A stretch of 64,000 nucleotides of DNA from NCBI RefSeq assembly GCF_031143425.1, contig NC_090443.1, positions 1,053,382,554 to 1,053,446,553 on the forward strand. Direction: 5' to 3'. Below, in pieces: positions 22,221-30,656 of the stretch. Made by a program: the position numbers and the translations under genes. The notes under the pieces were generated by a model. It was not told the DNA's origin, made no database searches, and was given only the letters and a program-made list of their open reading frames with translations. The stretch is from Pleurodeles waltl. Taxonomy: Eukaryota > Chordata > Amphibia > Caudata > Salamandridae. Position 1 is the stretch's first letter, and each line of letters begins with the position of its first letter.

Positions 22221-24795
22221 CTATTCACAACAAGGCCAATGGCCAGTCCATAGTGCCAGACATGTGTGAGCTACAATGGCCCCAACGTGACTCCCAAAAG
22301 TGCACAGTACTTCACCTAATGGGGCAACAATGGGGCATCTAGGCACCTCAGGGAACAGGGTCAGGGGGTGGTGGGGATTTGCGACAGGGGTGGGGCTTGG
22401 ACTTGCGCTCGGAAGGTGGAGGGGGTTTGGGTTTGGCTTTGGAAGGTGGGGGTGAGCGCTTCGAGCGGGTGGAGCCAGATGGAATTGGCTCTGCATGGGG
22501 CTTCTTCCTCTCTGGGGAAGGGGTACGGAATGTGAAGGGCGGACAGGGGCGGGCTGTGAAGTGGAAGGAGTGGAAAGGGCAAGGAGGTGCACACGCTTAG
22601 GGACAAGAGTGGGTGGGCCAGTGGGTTGGAAGAGGTCAGCACAGGAGAGGAAACGTATTTTGGGAGCAATTGGGTTGGGCCTGGAGGAGGGAGTGGGAGT
22701 GGAGGCAGAGGGTGTGGGCGTAAGTGGTGTAGGGGTGCGTGTTGTGGGTGCAGGTGACTGGACAGTATGCTGAGGTGTGGTGGATGTGTGATGGGTGGGT
22801 GTCTTGGTGTGTTTGTGTGTTTTTGGAGGGGGGGTGGACACAGTGGGAGAAGACAGGCTGACAGTGTGAATGTATGTTGTGTGTGTGTCTGCAAGTCTGG
22901 TGAGTGTGCTGCATGTGTCAACTACAGTAGTAGTGGTGAGTGCAGTTGTGGTGTCTGGGGGGCATGTCTGGATGTCTGCTATTGCGGAGAGTGCAGGAAG
23001 AGGCTCAGCAACAGTGACCAAAGGTGCAGTGCTTGGGGGTGTGCATGTAGAGGGGACAGACAGGGAGGCGGAAGAGGTGGGCACACTAGGGGAAGTGGAT
23101 GTTGCTGTGTGTGCATGTGTATGTTGGCTGTGTGAATGCTTGTGGTGGGAGGTGTGATGCTTGTGTTTAGAAGTGTGCTTTTTGTGTGTTGAGGTGCTTG
23201 GCTGCGTGTCAGATTGTGTGCTTTGGATGGGTGAAGAGAGTGGGGTGCTGGAAGGGGTAGAGGAGTTTGGAGGGGGGACGGAATGACCAGGGAAACTGGC
23301 TGCCGTCCAAGAGGAGGCCTGAGCCTGAAAAGATCTGTGTAGGCCAGACACGGCACCGTGAATGCCATCCAGATAGGCATTGGTCTGCTGCATCTCTGAT
23401 GCTAGCCCCTGGATTGCATGGACAATTTTTGTCTGCCCTACAGAGATGGTTCTCAGGAGGTCAATAGCCTCCTCTGTGAGGGCAGCAGGGCTAACTGGGG
23501 CAGGGGAGGAGGTGCCTGGGGCGAAGGAGACACCCACCATTCTGGTTGAGCGGGCACAGGCAACTCGGTGGGGAGCAAAAGGGAGGGCGGTGATGGCATG
23601 GGGTTGGCAGAAGATGATACTGTAGGGGTGTGCCCACTAGGGTCCGCCACTGCCAGGGAGCCCCCATCGGAGGAGGTATCGGAGTCACTACCTCCAGTGG
23701 TAGTTGCCTCCCCTGTGGTACTCCCCTCGCCCTCCAACCCACTGGTCCCCTTGGCATCGGATGACTCTGCCTCAGAGGATCCGTGGGCCGCTGCATCCCC
23801 ACTTGCCGGTGCCTCAGCTCCCTCGCCAGTTGATGCTGATGTACACAAACAACACAAGAGAACAGGGATGGGGAGACAAAACAGGAGAGACACTTAGAAA
23901 TAGCTGAAAGGAGTGAACATAGTGGCTAGACATACACCCACCCAGAAGACCCCCCCACCAGGCAGCCCCTTCCACTATGCCCCTTTCCATGCCCCTGACT
24001 AGTGACCAGAACCCTGCTCTACACCCATCCCCTGAACTACCTAAGGACCTGACGTGTAGGAGACCTGACCAAAACACCACTACACCCTACCGGGCCATCA
24101 TGTAGATCGACTTCCGTAAGAGTCCCTGAAACTAAGCAGCATAAACCCTAATGCACACACAGACATCCATCAAGGGTCAAGATTGTGACATGAGTACTCA
24201 CCCCCTTGTGACTGCTGTGCAGCCTTCAAGCACCCATCCAGGTCTGGGTATGCCACCGCCAGGATGCGTAGCATGAGGGGGGGCTCAGTGCCCAATGGGC
24301 ACCCCTTCCACAATGGGAGGACTTCCCCAGCTGGGCCTCACAGATTTTTCGTGCCCAGCGCTGCAGGTCCTCCCACCTCTTCCTGCAGTGGGTGCTCCGC
24401 CGGTTGTAGACCTCCAGGGTCTGCACCTCCTTGGTGATGGCATGCCAAAGTGCCCTCTTCTGGTGGGCTCTAACCTAAAAGGGAGACACAGAAATGTAAC
24501 ACAGAGGTCAGGCACTTGGAAAATACGTACAGCTGGCTATACGTCCAATATGGGATGGACAATACTGACAGACTTACAGGACATACGCACGCAGCACGGC
24601 ATGAACAATGGCTCAGAGGTGCACTCATATGTACTAACACCATCCACTACACCCAAACAGTGCCCCCCAACCCCGACTCACCTGTACCTCTGGCCGTCCG
24701 TAGAGCTTTCTGTACAGAGGCAGGACCCCGTCCACTAGCCTCTCCAATTCCTCCTGGGTGAAGGCCCGGGCCCTTTCCCCTGCAACACGAGCCAC
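22221..24795 (-). pseudogene. Second Myb/SANT gene (SANT2) of Harbinger E
   Basis: Exon 1 24795-24682 (114 nt), exon 2 24474-24202 (273 nt), exon 3 23834-22221. The SANT domain is readable: AFTQEELERLVDGVLPLYRK, then VRAHQKRALWHAITKEVQTL and HCRKRWEDLQRW. The start codon is GTG where the other copies have ATG, exon 2 has a 2-nt gain that shifts frame after the domain, and another shift lies near 23530. Exon 3 keeps the block EEAIDLLRTISVGQTKIVHA, a long Ser/Thr/Pro/His-rich region, a diverged version of the DLF motif (PKIRFLSCADLFQP) and a basic Pro-rich tail. Unlike A, B and C it has no large tandem array. Confidence 0.75.
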
Positions 24796-24828
24796 TTCCC
24801 TGACCAGAGGCAGGACACAGCAGTACAC

Positions 24829-25299
24829 TCAGTGGAGTACGTGCTCACACAAGATCAGGGAGTCAAGTGAAGTTGGGATGATGAATTTGCGTGCATATCG
24901 CGGCGGTGTGCACCATCACTTCTGGCGGCAGTGATCATGATATGCCAGGATTCCCCATGGGCATCCATGTTAACCAATGAGGGTGCGAACGGCGGTAAAC
25001 ACCGCCTGAGGTCACTTCCACAACAACAGTTCAGGATTACAGGGAGCCGACATTTTGGCCTTAATTACGCATTAATAAAAATGAAAAGTGCACAATGCAG
25101 GCCCTATTGTTCACCTAAAACACCTATGCATGTGACCATTAACAATACCACACATAACAAACACTGTTCACTCATTAAGAAGAAATTCTGTCAAGACCAT
25201 GTTACTTTTGAGTCCCTACAATCAAGTAACCAGTGCACAATGAATGACAATGTGTGCCGATGTATGTGTTATCCTCACACGTGTTTCAAATCCCTCCTA
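24829..25299. promoter_or_regulatory. Divergent promoter region of Harbinger E
   Basis: Separates SANT2 (-) from the transposase (+). It contains GGCGGT words and one CCAAT box (24974-24978) in the TTAACCAAT context shared, inverted, with copies A and B. The second CCAAT box of A and B is not evident. Confidence 0.45.
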
Positions 25300-26321
25300 T
25301 GTACCGACCCTTGTGGCGAGGAAGGGCCCCATCGGTGTATAGACCACTTGTTGATTTGCGGACCATGGTGGAGCGTCACATCATAATCAATTACAGACTC
25401 ACCTGTGCAACTATTCTCAAATTTTGTGCATTACTGGATCCTACACTAACTCTGGCAAATCGTAATCAGCATGCCATCCCTACTGAAGTGAAGGTGCTCT
25501 CTGCACTCCATTTCCTGGCCACGGGCTCAATTCAAGTGACAGTGCGCATGGGTGCAGGATTTTCACAGCCAATGTTCAGCATGGTACTGGCAAGATTTCT
25601 AAATGCATTTGTATGACACCTGCAGTCCTATGTGAGGTTCCCCAAAGTACTGACCTCCCTGCCATCAAATCTGACTTCTATGCGTTTGCAAACATACCCC
25701 ATGTGATCGGTGCCATCAATGGCACCCACATACCTATCATACCCCCAAGAGTCAGCGAACAGGTGTACAGAAACAGAAAGAACTTTCACTCCATGAACAT
25801 CCATTTGGTATGTACTGCAGACCAGTACATCTCACATGTGAATGCCATGTTCCCCGGTTCAGTCCATGATTCCTTTGTGCTGAGGAACAGTAGTGTGCCA
25901 CTGAAGATGGAACAACTACAAGAGGACAGAGGGTAGATCATAGGTAGGTGTTTCTGACACTAACTACCACCTAGCAGACAGCCAGGCTGTCTGACTCAGA
26001 GGCTTGACAATGACTACTCTGTTTTGCACCTTTTTCTAGGTGATTCTGGCTATCCCAACTTGCGTTGGCTCCTGACACCAGTGAGGAATCCTGGGACAGA
26101 TGCAGAAAGGAATTACAATGAGGCCCATGGACTTACTAGGAAGGTGATAGAGCGCAGAATAGGTCTCCTGAAGGCTAGATTTTGTTGTCTACATATCTAT
26201 GGGGGTTCCCTGGCCTATGGGCCTGAAAAGGTGTGTAGAATAGTGGTGATCTGCTGCATGCTGCACAACGTGGAAGTGAGACATTCTATCCCCCTCTTGG
26301 ATGTGGATGGTGCTGTATATC
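25300..26321 (+). pseudogene. HARBI1-like transposase of Harbinger E, 5' part
   Basis: Starts at MYRPLWRGRAPSVYRPLVDL and runs through the helical region (VLSALHFLATGSIQ), first Asp (GAINGTHIP: the catalytic Asp is Asn), second Asp (FPGSVHDSFVLR) and the Glu region (KVIERRIGLLKARF). The intron is at 25944-26039 (96 nt). A shift near 25615 and TAG for the Trp of the RVWLIG motif break it. The exon is cut at 26321 by the LTR element after HSIPLLDVDGAVY. The remaining 35 codons lie at 52376-52480. Confidence 0.88.
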
Positions 26322-26577
26322 TGTAGGAGGCTGGCCTGGCTTGTAGTGGGTACCAGAGGTTCTTACACCTTGTGCCAGGTCCAGTTATCCCTTATTAGTG
26401 TAGAAGAGGTGTTTCTAGCAGCTTAGGCTGATAGAAGGTAGCTATAGCAGAGCAGCTTATGCTGAACTAGGAGAAATGCAAAGCTCCTACTATACCACTG
26501 GTGTCATATGCACAGTATCATAAGAAAACACAATACACAGATATATAAAAATAAAGGTACTTTATTTTTATGACAAT
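26322..26577 (-). repeat. Left (3') LTR, outer part
   Basis: Starts TGTAGGAGGCTGGCC at 26322. The LTR continues at 36235 after the insertion of Harbinger B; total LTR length is 2998 bp. At 26546-26570 lies a perfect hairpin (TAAAAATAAAG, GTA, CTTTATTTTTA) that puts AATAAA on both strands. This region is missing from the other LTR up to about 49603. Confidence 0.9.
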
Positions 26578-26860
26578 GGGGGTCATTCTGACCTCGGCGG
26601 TAAAAGCCGCTTACCGCCGGTCAGAAGGCCGCCACAATACCGCCGCGGCCGCGGTCAGCCGCCACGGACATTCTGACCCACAACTGCAAAACCTCCGAAA
26701 ATCCGCCCTCCACTGCAGTCCGCCACATCAGCGGCCAGCGGTAAACTGGAGAAGACCAAACCTCCACCGCCACGCCAACAGAAATACGCCCATCCCATTA
26801 TGACCCGCAAATCGACGCGGCGGTCATTCAACCGCGGTATTCCATTGGCGGTACACACCG
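26578..26860. repeat. Left TIR and subterminal GGCGGT array of Harbinger B
   Basis: After the terminal GGGGGTCATTCTGACC come many GCGG/CCGC words, in both orientations (GGCGGTAAAAGCCGC, CCGCCGG, GACGCGGCGGTCATT). The right end (35940-36231) has the same. The motif also occurs in the internal promoter at 30420-30570. Likely SANT protein binding sites (inference). Confidence 0.7.
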
Positions 26861-27168
26861 CCGCAGTCAAAATACACACACCTTTACAAACCCCTACCAC
26901 ATTGGACAATTTGAAAGGCACACACCTGAAACACATACACACACCACTCCCACACATCCAATACCATATAAAACACACACCCACATCACCCACAAACCCC
27001 TACCAACAAAAACCAGAGACGAAGGAGAGAGAGACACATCAGAGAATAGAGAGCCAGACACACAGAGGCACACCACAACATCACACACACCACATAGAAG
27101 CACAAAGCACCACACACCAACACACACATCATCACATACACCACCCCACACCTCATACACACCACCCC

Positions 27169-28792
27169 ATGGCACCACAAAGGCACCCACGCTTTTTGGA
27201 CCAAGAACTCCGGGTCATGGTGGAGGAGATCATAAGAGTGGAACCCCAGCTCTTCGGCTCACAGGTCCAGCACACCACCATAGCAAGGAAGGCGGAGCTC
27301 TGGCAGCGGATCGTGGACAGGGTCAACGCGGTGGGACAGCATCCCAGAAATCGAGAGGACATCCGCAAACGATGGAACGACCTACGGGGGAAGGTGTGCT
27401 CGATGGTCTCGCGACACAACATCGCAGTGCAGAAGACTGGCGGGGGACCCCCACCCACTCCACCCGAATTCACAACATGGGAGCAAGAGGTACTAAACAT
27501 CCTGCATCCTGATGGCCTCGCTGGAGTACACGGAGGAATGGACTCTGGTAAGTACAAGGCCAACCACTTCACCCCACCCCCCCAGCATGCTAACCCCCAC
27601 CCTCACCCCCAACCCCCCAGCACACATCCTCCCTGAGAATGTCTCCCCAGCACAACCCACCCAACACCAACCCCTGCATGCCACCCCCAAACTATGGACA
27701 CCCATCACCTAAGCATGACCACTGCACATACCCATCCCCCCCCCCCACAAAACACCCTCACAACACCTCCCCCAAGGGAATGCCAGCACTGGGGGACAAG
27801 GGCACCCATAAAACGCAAGCTAATGCACACACAGAAACAATAACCATACCCTCTTACCCCATGCAGGACCCGAACGACAACACACCGGTCAGGAGGGACC
27901 AGAAATGTCCATCCCACCCCCGGAACAGGCCCCTAGTGATGACAGCAGCTCTGTCGACCTGGAACCTGACGACCAGCCCGGACCATCGGGGACCTCTGGG
28001 CAGTCGGTTCCCCTCACCCAGACACAGGCCACTGCAGACCCAACCCCCTCTGGGAACAACAGCACAGCTCCCACCCAGCGGGCCCATGCCTCTGTCTCTA
28101 GGACAGGTCAAGCAGCGGTGTGTCTACCACTACAGGGCCCCCAGGGTAACCCACCAACCCAACAACAACAGGGACCTGGGGGCAGTGGGAGTGGGCACAC
28201 CGTCCAGGGGACAGAGGCCCAGGGAAACAGGGCAACTCGGAGGGCTGCTGTGCGACAGGGGGGGGAGGAGAGGCCCAGGGAACCCACTCTCCAAGAGGCG
28301 CTCACCACCATCATGGCAGCCTACCACCACTCACAAGAGACGATGGCGACGGTACTGGCCAGGTTCCAGGAGATCCAGGCACAGCAGGAGCAACGCTACA
28401 TGGGGTTCAGCGACCAACTCAGCAACATCTCAACCGCTATGGGGAGCATAGTCCAGGCCCTGAACCGTATAGAGGACACGTTTCGGGACCATGTGGCATC
28501 ACACAGGGCCCCTGTCACTAGCCAGGAACAGGAACAGCCTACCACCTCCGCCGGCGCTAGTGGACAGGGGCCCCACCACAACGACAGCCCACCAGAACCC
28601 CACCTCCTGCTGAACAACAACCGCCCGCAAAAGGAGCCTGAGATAAAAAAAAACGACAGAGTAGGATGTCAAGTCCCCCGCCAGCATCACATACCCCCTG
28701 AAGTCCTCCCACTGTTCCACATTGCCACCCTGTCAAACCTTGAACTGCCCCTGCTCCATCCTGCCACAGGCATATGGACAATGCACCTGTGA
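27169..28792 (+). CDS. Myb/SANT protein 1 of Harbinger B, two exons, intact
   Basis: Accessory DNA-binding protein, 434 residues. Exon 1 27169-27547, intron 27548-27866 (CTG/GTAAGT, ATGCAG/GAC), exon 2 27867-28792. Residues 1-110 form the SANT trihelix: HPRFLDQELRVMVEEIIRVE, ARKAELWQRIVDRVNAV, IRKRWNDLRGKV, then KTGGGPPPTPP, a signature also in the family D protein (GTGGGP). After an acidic Ser/Asp stretch there is a predicted helix around ALTTIMAAYHHSQETMATVL, possibly for multimerisation, then a Thr/Ser/Gln tail. It converges on the transposase and has AATAAA at 28879. In known Harbingers such a protein brings the transposase to the nucleus and to the TIRs. The exact C-terminus is less certain, because other copies diverge after GASGQ. 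Confidence 0.88.
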
Positions 28793-28878
28793 GACTGAGA
28801 ACTGGACTCCGCCATGGACATTACTCCACCCCCACCCATCACTGTTTCACTATCATGTACCAATATCTATGCACTAAT

Positions 28879-28884
28879 AATAAA
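28879..28884 (+). terminator. Poly(A) signal of Myb protein 1 gene, copy B
   Basis: AATAAA 87 bases after the stop codon, at the place equivalent to 700-705 in copy A. Confidence 0.6.
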
Positions 28885-29172
28885 TCACACATTGCACTGA
28901 AATCAATCAGGACTCAGCCTGTCTTATTTACAAATGTATGACACATTACATATCAATTACGTATTATTAACATTGTGAATTACACATACTGAGGTAACTT
29001 AGAATTAGTCCATGGGCCAACCAAGCCGAGGTCACGCAGTGGCTCATACAGCACAGAAAAGGGAAGGGAAAATCAAACATCATGTTTATAGTTCTGGGGG
29101 GAAATCGACAAAGTTGAGATGCAGGAGGCTTTCAGGAAATGTAAAATGGCATGGGTGATTATTACCTGTGTG

Positions 29173-30243
29173 CTACTGGAAATACTGTTCTATTACTCTG
29201 TCCCTGTTGTCTGTGTCGTCCTCTGAGTCTTCCTCCTCTTCACTCTCCGCAGGCTCCACAGCTGCTTCAACACCACCATCTGCACCATCCTCCTGCAGGA
29301 AAGGAACCTGACGTCGCAATGCCAGATTGTGAAGCATACAGCAGGCCACGATGATGTGGCACACCTTCTTTGGTGAGTACATCAGGGATCCCCCAGTCAT
29401 ATGCAGGCACCTAAACCTGGCCTTCAGGAGGCCAAAGGTCCTTTCGATGATACTCCTAGTTCGCCCATGGGCCTCATTGTACCGTTCCTCTGCCCTGGTC
29501 CGGGGATTCCTCACTGGGGTCAGTAGCCAAGGCAGGTTGGGGTAACCAGAGTCACCTATTAGCCACACACGTTGTCTCTGTAGCTGCTCCATCACATAGG
29601 GGATGCTGCTATTTCGCATCACATACGCATCATGCACTGACCCTGGGAACTTGGCATTTACATGGGAGATGTACTGGTCAGCCAAACAGACCACCTGGAC
29701 ATTCATCGAATGATAACTTTTTCTGTTTCTGTACACCTGCTCATCGTCTTTTGGGGGCACCAAAGCCACATGGGTCCCATCAATGGCACCGATGATGTTG
29801 GGGATATGTCCAAGGGCATAGAAATCACCCTTCACTGTAGGCAAGTCACCCTCCTCTGGGAAAATGATGTAGCTCCGCATGAGTTTCATCAGGGCAGACA
29901 ACACTCTGCTCAAAATCTTTGAAAACATAGGCTGAGACATTCCAGATGACATGGCCACTGTGGTCTGGAATGACCCAGTTGCCAAAAAATGGAGGACTGA
30001 CAAAACCTGCACCAGAGGGGGAATCCCTGTGGGTTGGCGGATGGGGGACATCAGGGCTGGCTCCAGCTGGGCACACAGTTCATGGATAGTGGCACGGTCA
30101 AGTCTGTATCGAAGTATTATATGGCGTTCTTCCATTGTCGACAGGTCCACCAGCGGTCGGTACACGCGAGGATTCGTCCTTCTCCTCGCAAGTCCCAGCG
30201 GACGGTGCCTAGGAAGGACAACATGGAGCACAGAGTCAGGCAA
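29173..30243 (-). CDS. HARBI1-like transposase of Harbinger B, single exon, intact
   Basis: DDE transposase of 356 residues. Helical N-terminal region with LVQVLSVLHFLATGSFQTTV; first Asp in NIIGAIDGTHVALVPP; second Asp in AKFPGSVHDAYVMR; GDSGYPNLPWLLTP; Glu in SIIERTFGLLKARFRCLH; acidic tail ending VIEQYFQ. All catalytic residues are present. The intron found in copies A, D and E at LIG/GDSG is absent here, with the codons joined exactly (CTAATAGGTGACTCT). The start at 30243 is the first ATG of the open frame; a later start is possible because the first 25 residues are not shared with A or E. Divergent from SANT2 across 413 bp. Confidence 0.93.
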   Translation of the reverse strand: MPDSVLHVVLPRHRPLGLARRRTNPRVYRPLVDLSTMEERHIILRYRLDRATIHELCAQLEPALMSPIRQPTGIPPLVQVLSVLHFLATGSFQTTVAMSSGMSQPMFSKILSRVLSALMKLMRSYIIFPEEGDLPTVKGDFYALGHIPNIIGAIDGTHVALVPPKDDEQVYRNRKSYHSMNVQVVCLADQYISHVNAKFPGSVHDAYVMRNSSIPYVMEQLQRQRVWLIGDSGYPNLPWLLTPVRNPRTRAEERYNEAHGRTRSIIERTFGLLKARFRCLHMTGGSLMYSPKKVCHIIVACCMLHNLALRRQVPFLQEDGADGGVEAAVEPAESEEEEDSEDDTDNRDRVIEQYFQ

Positions 30244-30656
30244 ACCACAGGTACGTACAGACAGCTTGCACAGTTAAAGAATGGCAATGGGTTGAAAGGC
30301 GTGTATGTGTGGCAATGCAAGGCCTAGGCCTGTGTGTCGCAGTCAAAATTAAGCCATGTAGGCCCTTGAAATGGCGGCTGCCTGACCTGTGAAGTGGGAC
30401 AATGGGATGTGAGGTCAATGCGCTGGCGGGGCACACCGTGGCGGTAGGCGGTCGAAGACCGCGGCGCAAAGCCGCATTGGTTAACATTGAACCCTATGGG
30501 TTTCAGGAGCCAATGACGATGTGCGCCGGCGGTCGCGGTACGCACCGCCGCGGGCGTGACCGCCATTTTCTATCTGATTAATCAGTCGAGACCTGATCAT
30601 CCACAGGAGAGGACCTATACTGCAAGTGCTGCTGTGACCTCGGTCTGGAAGATACA
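30244..30656. promoter_or_regulatory. CpG-rich bidirectional promoter of Harbinger B
   Basis: 413 bp between the divergent transposase and SANT2 starts. It has an inverted and a forward CCAAT box (ATTGG 30476-30480, CCAAT 30510-30514) 34 bp apart, as in copy A, embedded in GGCGGT...ACCGCC palindromic words (30430-30565) that match the terminal regions. This suggests NF-Y-type activation and possible autoregulation by the element's own SANT protein (inference). Confidence 0.6.

Larger units (their letters stand above)
21536..26321 (-). mobile_element. Harbinger E, left segment
   Basis: Minus-oriented three-gene Harbinger. It begins GACCCTCATTATGAACACGG directly after TTA, the typical Harbinger target, inside DIRS fragment 1. 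This segment holds SANT2 (-), the promoter region and most of the transposase (+). At 26322 an LTR retrotransposon interrupts the last transposase exon; E continues at 52374. The right TIR was not found near 54.6 kb, so that end is lost or truncated. Confidence 0.85.
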
